A stretch of 56,793 bases of DNA, from IMG/VR virus record IMGVR_UViG_3300048839_000639, positions 1 to 56,793 of that record. The stretch is one strand, 5' to 3'. Below are positions 39,195 through 48,156 of the stretch, piece by piece; within the stretch, counting starts at the first letter, position 1, and every line of letters starts with the position of its first letter. The translations under genes were made by a program, and so were the position numbers. The notes beneath the pieces are model-generated. The model saw only the letters and a list, made by a program, of their open reading frames with translations, did not search any database and had not been told where the DNA came from. Source of the stretch: a virus.

Positions 39195-40673
39195 TTATCG
39201 CGCAGCCTGCACCAGCTCTTTGTAGGCGGCTTTCACGCGCCACTCGACGATGGCGCGCTCGTCAATGTCCACCACGACGCCGGCGAGAATGGTGAGAAGC
39301 GCGTTGTTGCGCTCTTTGGTGGACATCTCGGCCCACTGGCCGGCGAAGTCGATCAGGCTTTCGGCGGCCTGCGCAATGCTTGGGGCCGGCTGCGCCTCAA
39401 GATCGGCCATGTCGCGTTTGATGCGCGCCAGCTCGCGCAGGTAATCCGCCTCGGCCATGCCGCCGGCTTGAAACATGGTGCCCAGCCGCTTCATCTCGCC
39501 GCGCAGGTTGGCGGCCATCTGCGCGCGCTCGTCCTGCACGCTGACCGACTGCGACAGTTCGATTGCCTCGTCGATCACGTCCTCGGTGAGCTTGAGCGAG
39601 GCGATGAATTCATCCACCTGCGCCACCAGCACGCTTTCAGCCAGGTAGTGACGTTTGGCGGGGCAGGGGATGCCGCGTTCGTGGCTGCGGCAGATGTAAT
39701 AGGGTGACTCATGCCCCGATCCACCGGCCATGCCGCACGTCATGCGCTTGTCGCAGCCGGCGCACACGGCAAGGTCTTGCAGCAGGTATTGATGATGCGG
39801 CAGCGCAGCGCGGCCCGGTCGGGAACGGCCATGTGTGCGCATGGCGACCTGCAAGCGTTCGTGTTCGGCCCAGCTCATCAGCGGCTGGTGTGTGCCGTCA
39901 AAAAGCAGCGTCTCGTTCTTGCTGCGGCGTTTGGGCTTGCCGTCCGGCCCTTTGCCGGCCATGCCGCGATACACAATCTTGCCGGCGTAGAACGGATTGC
40001 GCAGCATCCCCAGCACGGTGTCCTTGCTGAAAGCGCGATTGTCGCGGGTGAGAATGCCGCGCGCCCTGAGTTCTTTGGCAATGTCGCCGGCTGAATACGT
40101 GCCGGTGAGCATCCTGTCCACCATCTCGCGCCAGATGGTGAATCGCGGTTCATCCGGCACATCCTCGCCGGCTTCGCGCTTGTAGCCGAACGGTGGGCGG
40201 GTGGCGTTCGACTTGCGCCGTGTGATCGCCTTCGACTTCTTGCGGCGCGCGATGTCCTCACTCAGGCGCTCGCGCTCGTGGGCGCCGATGACAATGCCGA
40301 GATTGCGCACCAGCCGGCCGCCGGCGCTGCGGTCGTGCTGCTGTGTGACGCTGATGACCGGCACACCGAGCCGGTCAAGCTCCTCAAGGATTGAAATGTC
40401 GGCGGCCGCGCGGCTGAATCGGTTGTAATCGTAGACGAGGATCGCCTGCCACCGCTGCCGCCCAGAACGGGCCATGAGCAGGAGGCGCTGAAACTGCTTG
40501 CGCTCGTGGGTGCCTCCGCTGATGGCCTCGTCCTTGAACGTCTCGATCACCGCCATGCCGTGCTCGGCGGCGTAGCGTGCAATGGTGTCGGCCTGTGAGG
40601 CGACGGTGTGGCCGTCGCGCTGCATCTCGCTTGAGTAGCGGATGTATTGCGCGGCGGGGATGAGGTCAGTCAT
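39195..40673 (-). CDS. Large serine integrase
   Basis: The 492-residue product has AAQYIRYSSEMQ (Arg12, catalytic Ser14), the resolvase core (YDYNRFSRAAADI, RLGVPVISVTQQ, GRLVRNLGIVIGAHERE), a recombinase domain (FGYKREAG, LTRDNRAFSKDTVLGMLRNP, FYAGKIVYRG), a zinc ribbon (CAGCDKRMTC ... YYICRSHERGIPC) and a C-terminal coiled coil. It would integrate the circular phage at attP/attB without host factors. attP is expected within a few hundred bases but cannot be placed from one strand. The start overlaps the upstream stop (ATGA). Confidence 0.93.
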   Translation of the reverse strand: MTDLIPAAQYIRYSSEMQRDGHTVASQADTIARYAAEHGMAVIETFKDEAISGGTHERKQFQRLLLMARSGRQRWQAILVYDYNRFSRAAADISILEELDRLGVPVISVTQQHDRSAGGRLVRNLGIVIGAHERERLSEDIARRKKSKAITRRKSNATRPPFGYKREAGEDVPDEPRFTIWREMVDRMLTGTYSAGDIAKELRARGILTRDNRAFSKDTVLGMLRNPFYAGKIVYRGMAGKGPDGKPKRRSKNETLLFDGTHQPLMSWAEHERLQVAMRTHGRSRPGRAALPHHQYLLQDLAVCAGCDKRMTCGMAGGSGHESPYYICRSHERGIPCPAKRHYLAESVLVAQVDEFIASLKLTEDVIDEAIELSQSVSVQDERAQMAANLRGEMKRLGTMFQAGGMAEADYLRELARIKRDMADLEAQPAPSIAQAAESLIDFAGQWAEMSTKERNNALLTILAGVVVDIDERAIVEWRVKAAYKELVQAAR

Positions 40674-40852
40674 GCCGGCACGGGTGCTCTGACCAGCTTC
40701 ACGCCCCTGCGGATGGCCGCCTGCGCGATGATTTGCGCCAGGGCGCGCCGGCTGTCGATGTCGTCATGGCTGTGCACGATGGCAATGCGTGCCACGTTCG
40801 GCGCGCGCTTGGGCCGGCTGTGCCGGCGAGGGTGGGGGAGTTTGGGGGTCAT
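40670..40852 (-). CDS. Small basic hypothetical protein
   Basis: The 60-residue product (MTPKLPHPRRHSRPKRAPNV) has a basic, disordered start and an alpha/beta end (ARIAIVHSHDDIDSRRALAQ, IIAQAAIRRGVKLVR). It overlaps both neighbours by ATGA. Its position directly before the integrase could suit a directionality or regulatory protein, but no motif is seen. Confidence 0.65.
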   Translation of the reverse strand: MTPKLPHPRRHSRPKRAPNVARIAIVHSHDDIDSRRALAQIIAQAAIRRGVKLVRAPVPA

Positions 40853-41118
40853 GGTATGAACGGCTCCAGGCCGATAAGCGATTCTCGGATGAGATACAAA
40901 ACGTTTGTGCGCCGGCGCTTGAATCCCCTGACCACTGTTTCCCAGCTTTGCCCCGGCACACTCAAGAGACTGGTATGTGCACCGTTTCCGCGCCACCGCA
41001 CGCCGTAGTTGCTTGTAAAGCCGTTGTCGTCCGAGCCGATGTTGACAATCTCGCCGGTGCCGATGACGCGAGGCGGCGCACCATTTGATGGGATAAGTTC
41101 GATGGTCACTCGGATCAT
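40849..41118 (-). CDS. Hypothetical phage protein
   Basis: The 89-residue product (MIRVTIELIPSNGAPPRVIG) is a small beta protein with GEIVNIGSDDNGFTSNYGVR. Similar short proteins starting MITVRIEL occur in phage early regions. Function unknown. Coupled to both neighbours by four-base overlaps. Confidence 0.7.
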   Translation of the reverse strand: MIRVTIELIPSNGAPPRVIGTGEIVNIGSDDNGFTSNYGVRWRGNGAHTSLLSVPGQSWETVVRGFKRRRTNVLYLIRESLIGLEPFIP

Positions 41119-41255
41119 TTGCCATCATCCTCCAACGCGCCGGCAATCCACCACAGCATCAGCAGGTGCAATCGCCGGCGCTGCAAAGCCGGCAGGACAA
41201 ACAGGCGCACAAGCGCGGCGCGTTGCTCCCTGCTGGCAATCCAAACTTCATTCAT
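41115..41255 (-). CDS. Very small basic protein
   Basis: A 46-residue frame (MNEVWIASREQRAALVRLFV) overlaps its neighbours by ATGA at both ends, filling exactly the gap between them; this is strong evidence for translation. It is helical and Arg/Leu-rich with LHLLMLWWIAGAL in the second half. Family unknown. Confidence 0.65.
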   Translation of the reverse strand: MNEVWIASREQRAALVRLFVLPALQRRRLHLLMLWWIAGALEDDGK

Positions 41256-41734
41256 TTGCCATCGTCCTCTAGCGCGCTCAGCCGCGCCTGCAACTCAGCA
41301 TTGGCTCGCGCCATGTCGTCACGCTCTCGCCCGATGCGCTCGATGTCGGCACGCAGGTTGGTGATAACCGCCTCTGCATCGTTGCGTTCGAGCAAGAGGA
41401 GCTTTGCTTCAGTCTTCAAGCCGGCAGTGTATTCGGCACGGTAATCCATGATGGCACGCAGCCGGCGCACCTCAGCGACCAGCGCCGGCACGTCTGCACG
41501 GGCAGCGGCGATGAAGGCGGCATCGGTAGTTGCGTTTGGCAACACGTCCATTTGCGCAAGACTCAACCCGCCCAGCGCATCCGGCCCGAACACTTGAGCT
41601 ACATAGCAATGGCCTTTTTTGCCTATCTGCCTTGATGCCTCCCACGGCCCCGGCGTCGCGGCATTCGCTCGCGCTTCGATGGCGTCCAGATCGAGCGCCG
41701 GCGTCGCGGTGTAGGTCTCTCGTTCTTCGCTCAT
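41252..41734 (-). CDS. Ead/Ea22-like protein
   Basis: The 160-residue product has LDAIEARANAATPGPWEASR, then TDAAFIAAARADVPALVAEV and a C-terminal coiled coil (LERNDAEAVITNLRADIERI). This is the Ead/Ea22 pattern found in many phage early regions (ATPGPW ... FIAxARxDVPxLLxEL). Its biochemical role is unknown. Confidence 0.85.
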   Translation of the reverse strand: MSEERETYTATPALDLDAIEARANAATPGPWEASRQIGKKGHCYVAQVFGPDALGGLSLAQMDVLPNATTDAAFIAAARADVPALVAEVRRLRAIMDYRAEYTAGLKTEAKLLLLERNDAEAVITNLRADIERIGRERDDMARANAELQARLSALEDDGK

Positions 41735-41810
41735 TAGCTTTTCTCCCCATATGCACTATTAGAATGATTACAGCGCATATAAATCAGACGATAGGTAGAC
41801 GATTCAGGCA

Positions 41811-42773
41811 TCAAGCCCCGTAGTCAATCGACTTCTCGGCGGCATTCTCCACGCGCTCGACTTCGTGCGCGTAGATCATGGTTGTGTCCACGCTGGCATG
41901 TCCCAACATGGCCTGCACGTTGCGGATGCTTTCGCCCCTGCGCAGCGCACTGGTGGCCGCGCTGTGCCGGATGCTGTGAGACGTTTTGTTGAGCGAGTAG
42001 ATGCCGGTCGCCTTGCGCGCTTCCAAGATCATCCGGCGCGCTGCCGACTGCGACCACCGGCCGCCCATGTTGCGCCGGCTGCCGCTGGTGAACAACGGCC
42101 CATCCGCCCCACCCCGTTCCTGCAACCAGTCCAGCAGGGCGTTCACCGCGTCGGGATGCGCGATCACGGCCACGTCATCAGCCTCGCGGTGACCCTTCAT
42201 CGTCTTGTAAAGCACGCGCTGGCCGCCTTCGGTGCCGATGTCGCCCAGGTCGGCGCGGTGCAGTTCGATGTCTCGCACGCCGCAGTAGGCGCGCAGCATC
42301 AGGTAACAGCGATCCCGCGCCGGCAGTCCCTTCGCGTAGTCCAGCAGCCGGCGCATCTCGGTATCGTCGAACGCCTGCCGCGAGTGGCGTTTATTGGCGC
42401 CGCGCCGTTTCGCGCCGTCCACGTCCTCGCCAGGATCGACAGGCGTGTAGCCGGCCTTGCGCGCCCACGCGGTGAAGGTCTTTGCGCCGGCCAGCCACAG
42501 GTTCACTGAGCCAGGTTTGTAGCCGTCGGTCAGCAGCGCGGCCTTCCAGCGGCGCATGGCGTCGGTCGTGATTTGCGCCTCGCCCACTGAGTGCAGGTAT
42601 TCCCGCAGCTTGCGCAGGCCGATGCGATACACGCGCGCGGTCGCGTCGCTCATCTCGTGGCCGGCGACTTTAAGCGCAAGGTCGGCATGCCACAGGTCAA
42701 TGAGCGCATCAGGCCCAGGCAATTGGATGATGTCCGAATGTCGGACGGTGGCTGTGACAAGTGCGGTGGTCAT
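41811..42773 (-). CDS. Tyrosine recombinase (XerC/D-like)
   Basis: The 320-residue product has the full catalytic set: Arg167 (CGVRDIELH), Lys193 (KTMKGHRE), His266-x-x-Arg269 (HSIRHSAA), His292 (GHASVDTT) and Tyr301. The N-terminal SAM-like domain (residues 20-110) is complete. A second integrase-type enzyme beside a serine integrase is unusual; it could resolve dimers, invert a segment or act at another site. The gap 41735-41810 next to it is AT-rich and may contain a recombination site. Its start overlaps the upstream stop. Confidence 0.92.
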   Translation of the reverse strand: MTTALVTATVRHSDIIQLPGPDALIDLWHADLALKVAGHEMSDATARVYRIGLRKLREYLHSVGEAQITTDAMRRWKAALLTDGYKPGSVNLWLAGAKTFTAWARKAGYTPVDPGEDVDGAKRRGANKRHSRQAFDDTEMRRLLDYAKGLPARDRCYLMLRAYCGVRDIELHRADLGDIGTEGGQRVLYKTMKGHREADDVAVIAHPDAVNALLDWLQERGGADGPLFTSGSRRNMGGRWSQSAARRMILEARKATGIYSLNKTSHSIRHSAATSALRRGESIRNVQAMLGHASVDTTMIYAHEVERVENAAEKSIDYGA

Positions 42774-43411
42774 TTCGCCCCGATTGCGCGCAGCCCTTCG
42801 TCGCGCGCCACATTCAGCCGGCTCATGGCCTCATCTGATCCGCCGGCGTCAGGGTGTGCCGTGCGGGCCTTCCCGCGATATGCAATATGGATATGTGATG
42901 TGGCCGCTTGTTTGTCCATTTCGGCCAAATCGCTCGTCAAGCCCAACACCTGCCACCATGTTTGCTGTGCACCCGCGGGCGGCAATGCGGCGTAGCCGGT
43001 GAATGCGCGGTCGAGATTGCCCACGCCCCACCGATCCATGCCGCGCATGGCGTCTATGTGCATCGCAATCGCGTAGATGTTGTCTGCCACTGCATCCCAC
43101 TTGTCGCAGGCCAGCACAACCGGCTTGCCCTCAATTGCAAAGTAGCAGGCGGCGCCGGTGTCGTCCGGCTCCTTCTGCGCGCCGTAGGGCAACCCGTTCA
43201 ACTTGACGCGCAAATTGGTGCTCAGAACGATGCTGGCAGCGTGCAGGCGCTCAAGCTCTTGATCGAGTGCGCGCACCGCCTCGGCCACGGTCTTGCGGCG
43301 ATTCATCCGGTTGGCGCGGGATGAGAAGCGTGCGCGTTGTTGATCGCGTCGGGCTGTGCGCGGCCAGCCGGCCGGCCACGACAAGGGAAATGCTTGCTGT
43401 TGGTCGTTCAT
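42770..43411 (-). CDS. J-domain-like protein
   Basis: ATG 43411 gives 213 residues (MNDQQQAFPLSWPAGWPRTA). The C-terminus has YRGKARTAHPDAGGSDEAMS, with HPD in the place used by DnaJ cochaperones to stimulate Hsp70. The N-terminal FPLSWPAGWPRT is a start I associate with phage J-domain proteins. It may recruit host DnaK to replication or recombination complexes. Coupled by ATGA to the next genes. Confidence 0.8.
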   Translation of the reverse strand: MNDQQQAFPLSWPAGWPRTARRDQQRARFSSRANRMNRRKTVAEAVRALDQELERLHAASIVLSTNLRVKLNGLPYGAQKEPDDTGAACYFAIEGKPVVLACDKWDAVADNIYAIAMHIDAMRGMDRWGVGNLDRAFTGYAALPPAGAQQTWWQVLGLTSDLAEMDKQAATSHIHIAYRGKARTAHPDAGGSDEAMSRLNVARDEGLRAIGAK

Positions 43412-43653
43412 GGTTTCTCCGCTTGCTTTTCGTGCCAGCGCGCAACCCTCCACATGTCATCAAGCCGGCCGCGTTCTCGGCTTGTCGCTTCGTCGATCGC
43501 AATCATGAAGCGCAGCGCATTGGCTGAATCAATCCTCCCCTCCCCTTCCAGATAGGCTATTTGTTCCTTTGCGACATCCTGCGCGGCATTTAGTGCATTG
43601 ATTTGCTGCTGAATGCTTGTGGCTTTGTAATCCATCTCCTCGTTTCTCCTCAC
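43408..43653 (-). CDS. Hypothetical small coiled-coil protein
   Basis: GTG 43653 overlaps the RuvB-like stop (GTGA) and gives 81 residues; ATG 43635 is the alternative. SIQQQINALNAAQDVAKEQI and a second charged helix suggest a helical hairpin. Family unknown. It lies between two chaperone/recombination genes. Confidence 0.65.
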   Translation of the reverse strand: MRRNEEMDYKATSIQQQINALNAAQDVAKEQIAYLEGEGRIDSANALRFMIAIDEATSRERGRLDDMWRVARWHEKQAEKP

Positions 43654-44711
43654 CTCACCATCAGGGGCAGCTCTTCAAGCCGCGCCTTGATCCGGTTGTA
43701 TGCGTCCATCCCGTCGGGCGTGATTACCCGCCCGTCTTTGGCGAGCGCGATGTAGCCAAAGCGTTTCAACAGTGGCTCAATCTCATCGCGCACCCGTTCG
43801 CTTTCGATGCCTTCAAGCGAGGCGATAATCACGCGCTCGCCCACAGGCCGGCGCTCTTTCACCAGCACGGCCAGATACGCCAGGTCGTCATGTGTCAGGC
43901 CATTGCGTGACACGATGCCCAGGCCGAACATGACGCGCGCAAAACAGTCGTCCACGGTCTGGCCGGTGTCGGCAATCTCCTCGGCCACGTCACGGGCCAG
44001 CATGAACGCCCTGCGCGGCACGAGCCGCGATGCCTTCGCTACGAGCGGCACCGCCTCAGCCGGCAGGTCGGCGTGCTTGATCCTCACCATTTCCTCAATC
44101 TCGCTCTGGCTGTAACTGGTCAGCAGAATCTCGGTGCACCGGCTGCGGAAGGCGTCATCAAGCGAGCCCTGCTTGGTCGTGGCGAACATGAACAAGACAT
44201 TGCCCACCAGCGCCACGCGGCGAACGCCGGCGCGCGCAAGGATCACGCTTTTGTCGTTGGCTTCGAGCGCGGTCAAGAGCGCGTTCTGCACGCTCACGCC
44301 GAGCGTGTGCACCTCGTCGATGAACACCGCGCACGGTGGATACTCCACCATCGGCATGCCTGAGCGCGTGCCGGCCTTCTTCACCGGCAGGTCGCTGTCA
44401 ATCAGCAAGTCCTCAAGCGCATCGAACAATTGTTCACGGCTCTTGATGGCCGTGCCGTCGAGATGCAAAAACGGCAGGCCGAGCGCGGTGGCCGTGCGCT
44501 TTGCCATCGTGGTTTTGCCAAGCGACGGGCCGCCCACGAACAAAAACACGCGATCCATGCGCGGCGGGGTGTGAGACAACGCCACGCGCAGGCTGCGCTT
44601 GATCGAATACACCGCCGGCGTGTTACCGATGAAGCCGGCAAACGCCTCGTCTACGCGGCTGCGGATGTCAGTGCGTCCGCAAATGTCAGTGTTCTGTGTG
44701 TCCATGCTCAT
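43650..44711 (-). CDS. RuvB-like AAA+ ATPase
   Basis: The 353-residue product has Walker A GGPSLGKT (60-67), Walker B VFIDEVH (129-135), sensor 1 FMFATT, arginine finger SRC region (DDAFRSRCTEI) and a C-terminal winged helix (GLTHDDLAYLAVL ... VRDEIEPLLKRFGYIALAKD) as in RuvB. It probably moves Holliday junctions or remodels replication complexes. No RuvA is seen. Paired in this block with a DUF1064 nuclease that could resolve junctions. Confidence 0.85.
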   Translation of the reverse strand: MSMDTQNTDICGRTDIRSRVDEAFAGFIGNTPAVYSIKRSLRVALSHTPPRMDRVFLFVGGPSLGKTTMAKRTATALGLPFLHLDGTAIKSREQLFDALEDLLIDSDLPVKKAGTRSGMPMVEYPPCAVFIDEVHTLGVSVQNALLTALEANDKSVILARAGVRRVALVGNVLFMFATTKQGSLDDAFRSRCTEILLTSYSQSEIEEMVRIKHADLPAEAVPLVAKASRLVPRRAFMLARDVAEEIADTGQTVDDCFARVMFGLGIVSRNGLTHDDLAYLAVLVKERRPVGERVIIASLEGIESERVRDEIEPLLKRFGYIALAKDGRVITPDGMDAYNRIKARLEELPLMVR

Positions 44712-44980
44712 TCTCGGTATTCATCAGCCGGCAGATTCGGAAACAATGCCGTCGCTGCGCCCTTGCTGAGCTTGTCGCCGTTTCGGGCGACCATCTCCGC
44801 GCCGTGTTTGGGGCCTGCATACATGGGGTATCCGCCGGCGTAGGCAGCCCATTCCTTCGCCGGCATGACCTCGGCGGGATACGTTGCGTCGGGAATCAAC
44901 GCGACTGCAACAATGGCGGCGGGATACGTTCCATCGTCTGTCGATGTGCCGAAGTGAATGGCCTGGATGATGGTGTTCAA
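44708..44980 (-). CDS. Hypothetical protein
   Basis: TTG 44980 overlaps the upstream stop (TTGA) and gives 90 residues. It is a small alpha/beta protein with AAIVAVALIPDATYPAEVMP and YPMYAGPKHGAEMVARNGDK. It overlaps the RuvB-like start. Family unknown. Confidence 0.65.
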   Translation of the reverse strand: MNTIIQAIHFGTSTDDGTYPAAIVAVALIPDATYPAEVMPAKEWAAYAGGYPMYAGPKHGAEMVARNGDKLSKGAATALFPNLPADEYRE

Positions 44981-45303
44981 AACAATTTCTCCTGCTTTGC
45001 TTCTGGCTTGGCCGGCTCAGTCGGCGCCGGCGCAATTGTCAAGCGGTATCCCACCTGGCTATTCATCGCCTGCGGGTCCAAGTCCACCGGCTCGCTGGCC
45101 GCAACCACGTAGCCCACACGCTTGATGTAAGCCTTGAAAATCCCCATCTCCTTGCCGTCAGGCGCGGCATTGTGCCGCGTGATGGTGAGATGCCGCGTGC
45201 TCGCGTCGTAGGCCAGCATTGCGCCATGCTCAAGCGTGCGCGGCGACGCAATGGTGCCGGCGATCAAGCCGCGCAAAACGTATTCCAATGCCGTGCTGCT
45301 CAT
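44977..45303 (-). CDS. Hypothetical protein ending in a clamp-binding-like motif
   Basis: The 108-residue product (MSSTALEYVLRGLIAGTIAS) is alpha/beta, with LEHGAMLAYDASTRHLTITR in the middle and a Pro/Lys tail ending in QEKLF. That pentapeptide fits the QxxLF sliding-clamp binding consensus and is at the exposed C-terminus. A clamp-binding role is inferred. Otherwise unknown. Confidence 0.65.
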   Translation of the reverse strand: MSSTALEYVLRGLIAGTIASPRTLEHGAMLAYDASTRHLTITRHNAAPDGKEMGIFKAYIKRVGYVVAASEPVDLDPQAMNSQVGYRLTIAPAPTEPAKPEAKQEKLF

Positions 45304-45663
45304 CTAAACCTCCTTGATTGCGACGCCGTAAAGCGCCAGCACCAGTTTCTTCTTCAAGAGATACACCGCTGTCCTCACGCCTTTGGCATCCTCGACAACG
45401 ATGTCGCCGGCAGTGTCTGCATACACAAAATCAGCGATGTAAACGCCGATCAAAACACCCTCGACACGAAGCGGATACTTCACCTGCCGGCGCAGGCCGC
45501 TAATGAGGCCGGCGCGCTCCATGATTCGCAGTTGCGCCCATCGGTCAAGCTCGCGCTCTGAATCGAACTTGCCATCGGGCGTTTCCACTCGCGTGTTGCG
45601 ATATTTGTTCTGCGCCTTCTCGCCGGTCATCTGCGCATACTGCCTGCTTGTGAGTTTCACCAT
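45304..45663 (-). CDS. DUF1064 endonuclease-like protein
   Basis: The 119-residue product has NKYRNTRVETPDGKFDSERE, then RRQVKYPLR, YIADFVYADT and VVEDAKGVRT. This is the DUF1064 order, with acidic residues and Lys of a PD-(D/E)xK nuclease core (FDSERE, ADF, EDxKG). Members are thought to be Holliday-junction resolvase or DNA nuclease-like enzymes in phage recombination clusters. It ends directly at the next gene start. Confidence 0.85.
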   Translation of the reverse strand: MVKLTSRQYAQMTGEKAQNKYRNTRVETPDGKFDSERELDRWAQLRIMERAGLISGLRRQVKYPLRVEGVLIGVYIADFVYADTAGDIVVEDAKGVRTAVYLLKKKLVLALYGVAIKEV

Positions 45664-45772
45664 GATTTACAAACGAAGCCGGCTGCCGGTCATCCTGCCC
45701 TAGCCCCTGATCCGTGGGAGTGCAGGACGCCTGATGCTCGTTCGCCGGCCTCGTCGCGTCGTGACGGCGCTG
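45664..45772. other. Non-coding gap before the nuclease gene
   Basis: About 109 bases with no gene. A GC-rich segment and the sequence CCGGCTGCCGG offer weak hairpins; no convincing promoter is seen on the minus strand. Confidence 0.4.
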
Positions 45773-46777
45773 TCATTGCGCCGGAATCACCTCTTCATCC
45801 ATGCTGCCCACTACATCAAACGCAATCGGTAGCGTATCGGCTTCCAGAGTGCCGCCGGCTGCTGCATACACGTTGCGCACAGCCTGCCGGAAGTAGCTGG
45901 CCTTGAGCTCAATCCCCACCCCGCGCCGGCCTGCGCGCACTGCGCCGTAAACCTCTGAGCCAACACCCATGAACGGCGTAAGCACCGTTTCGCTTGGGTT
46001 GCTGCGTAGCGCAATCACGCGGTCGATCACGTCAAGCTGCAACGGGTGAACGTGCTTTTCGTCGTCCTTGTCGCGCGCGGCCTTGTAGGGCAACACACGG
46101 TCGATGCGAATGTCATCCCAGAACGAGGATGCATACTGCCGCCAAATCCAATGGCTGTAGCGGTTTTCAGTTTGCTTGCCTGCATAGCCTCGGAAGTGCA
46201 TCACTTCGCGCGGAATTTGGCGCTCGCCGGCATACTCCATCATGCCGACGGGATGCGCAACAGGGATCGGGTTGTCTCCGCTGCGCCGGAAGAGCAGCAG
46301 GTAATCCGCTGATGCCAGACCGCACTTCGTTGAATCGTTGACGAGCGTCATGTGCGCAAGGTTCTTTTGCATGGTGCGATTGCGCACGGCCAGCGGCTCT
46401 TTCCAAATGCAATGCCGGCCGCAGTAGGCCCACCCCTCTCGCTCGTGCAGCCGTATAACATCGCCGGGGAAATCGATGTAGCTGTCGCTGCCGCTGTTGG
46501 ATCGCGGGATGTCCATCACATGAACAGCAGTAATCCGGCCCGGCATTGTGATGCGGTGCAAGTCCCGCACGACAAAGGTGTAATGCCCAAAAAACTCGTC
46601 GTAGCCATCGCAGTTGCTCAAGTCGCGCTCGTCGCTTGAGTAGTTGTAGAGACCACCAAACGGGGGCGAATACACCGACAGGTGAATCGACTTGTCAGGG
46701 ATGTGCTGCATGACTTCCATGCAGTCGCCGTTGTAAAGCGCGTATTGATCGGTGATTACTTGATCGAGAACAGCCAT
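45773..46777 (-). CDS. Beta-class DNA N4/N6 methyltransferase
   Basis: The 334-residue product has the catalytic motif SPPF (37-40) near the N-terminus (YSPPFGGLYNYS) and the SAM-binding motif (VLTPFMGVGSEVYGAVRAGR, then VGIELKASYF) near the C-terminus, so the order IV-TRD-I defines the beta class. Between lies the target-recognition region. It overlaps the SNF2-type helicase gene by 22 bases, an arrangement typical of phage methylase-helicase pairs. It could protect phage DNA from host restriction. Confidence 0.9.
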   Translation of the reverse strand: MAVLDQVITDQYALYNGDCMEVMQHIPDKSIHLSVYSPPFGGLYNYSSDERDLSNCDGYDEFFGHYTFVVRDLHRITMPGRITAVHVMDIPRSNSGSDSYIDFPGDVIRLHEREGWAYCGRHCIWKEPLAVRNRTMQKNLAHMTLVNDSTKCGLASADYLLLFRRSGDNPIPVAHPVGMMEYAGERQIPREVMHFRGYAGKQTENRYSHWIWRQYASSFWDDIRIDRVLPYKAARDKDDEKHVHPLQLDVIDRVIALRSNPSETVLTPFMGVGSEVYGAVRAGRRGVGIELKASYFRQAVRNVYAAAGGTLEADTLPIAFDVVGSMDEEVIPAQ

Positions 46778-48156
46778 GAGGGAATCTCCTCTTTGTTGCG
46801 GAATGTCTGATGCCGGTCGATGGCAAGCGCGTTGTTCATCTCGCGCACCAGCGCGGCAAACATGCGGTCGGCGTTTTCTGCTTTGCGGTTGAGGTTTTTA
46901 AGGACGCCCTGGTCGCCCTCAGTGGTAATCACGTCCACCGTGACTGGGCGCGTCTGTCCAAAACGCCAACACCGACGCACGGCCTGGTAATACTGCTCAA
47001 ACGAGTGTGAGGGGAAGAACGTCACATGATTGCAGTGCTGGAAGTTCAATCCCCACGCGCCGATCTTGGGCTTTGTGATGAGCACGCGAGCGCGCCCATC
47101 GGCGAAGGCCATCAGCTTGTCTTCCTTTGCGCGGTCGGGGTCGCTCCCGCTGACCTGGACTGCATCGGGGATCAACTCCTCAAGCGCGTCTCCTTCTTCG
47201 TTGAGGTGGCACCAGACGAGCGCCGGCTGGCCGGTGCCGTTCACCAGCGCGGACACCTGTTCACATCGCTCGCCGATGGTGCGGCGGTGTTCCTCGCGTT
47301 GCTCTTGCAGCCCGACGGCTGGCATGGTGAACAACATGCCGTTGTCGAATGGTTCACTATCAACAACGCGCTCGACTTGGTGCAACGGCGGCAGAATGAA
47401 GCCTTCATCGCTGAAGCCCATGTCAGAGGGCCGGCGCAGCGCACGCGCCCACGAGCACACCCATCGCCAGAACGGCATCTCGGAGTGGCCGCGGAATCGC
47501 CACTTCACCGCCTCGCGGTGGTTGCGCCGCGTGCCAGTGGAATTGTTGTTGTCGTTTTTGAAGAAACGATTGAGCATGTCCATGTGACCAAGATAGCCAA
47601 GCGCCTCTGATGAGGTGCCAAGTTCGGTGTAATCGTTGGGCGCGGCGGTCGCTGTTGCCAGCAACCGATACGGCATCTTGCGCATGAAGATCGTGATCTC
47701 GGCTTTGCGCACGCCGTCAAAGTTTTTGAGTATTGACGATTCATCGCATACCATGCCGGCGAAGTCGGATGGATTGAACAGATGCAATTGCTCGTAGTTC
47801 GTGACGTTGATGCCATCGGCGATTTGCCCATCGCGCGACAGATGCGCCTTGATGCCAAACTTCTCAGCCTCGCGCATCATTTGAATGGCAACGGCCAGCG
47901 GCGTGGCAATCAACACGCGAGAGCCGGTGTGCCGCACGATGTTCTCGGCCCATACAAACTCCATCGCTGTTTTGCCGAGTCCGCAGTCAGCGAATATCGC
48001 CCCGCGACCCTTCAACACAGCCCATTCGACAAGAGCGGCTTGAAAGTCAAACAGAAACGGCGGTAGCCATTTTGGGGAGAAACCAAAATTGCCACTAAGT
48101 TGAGCCTTGCGGTCAAGAAAGTCCGCGTAGCTAGTGTTGTTATTCAAATGCGTCAT
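46756..48156 (-). CDS. SNF2/SF2-type helicase
   Basis: The 466-residue product has motif I FADCGLGKT (55-63), motif II VCDESS, motif III LLATATAAPNDY and motif VI QYYQAVRRCWRFGQ, plus ALVWCHLNEEGD (IV) and LITKPKIGAWGLNFQ (V). It is the phage DNA translocase type seen beside DNA methylases. It may remodel forks or move proteins off DNA. The C-terminus overlaps the methyltransferase gene; the N-terminus overlaps the next gene by ATGA. Confidence 0.9.
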   Translation of the reverse strand: MTHLNNNTSYADFLDRKAQLSGNFGFSPKWLPPFLFDFQAALVEWAVLKGRGAIFADCGLGKTAMEFVWAENIVRHTGSRVLIATPLAVAIQMMREAEKFGIKAHLSRDGQIADGINVTNYEQLHLFNPSDFAGMVCDESSILKNFDGVRKAEITIFMRKMPYRLLATATAAPNDYTELGTSSEALGYLGHMDMLNRFFKNDNNNSTGTRRNHREAVKWRFRGHSEMPFWRWVCSWARALRRPSDMGFSDEGFILPPLHQVERVVDSEPFDNGMLFTMPAVGLQEQREEHRRTIGERCEQVSALVNGTGQPALVWCHLNEEGDALEELIPDAVQVSGSDPDRAKEDKLMAFADGRARVLITKPKIGAWGLNFQHCNHVTFFPSHSFEQYYQAVRRCWRFGQTRPVTVDVITTEGDQGVLKNLNRKAENADRMFAALVREMNNALAIDRHQTFRNKEEIPSWLFSIK

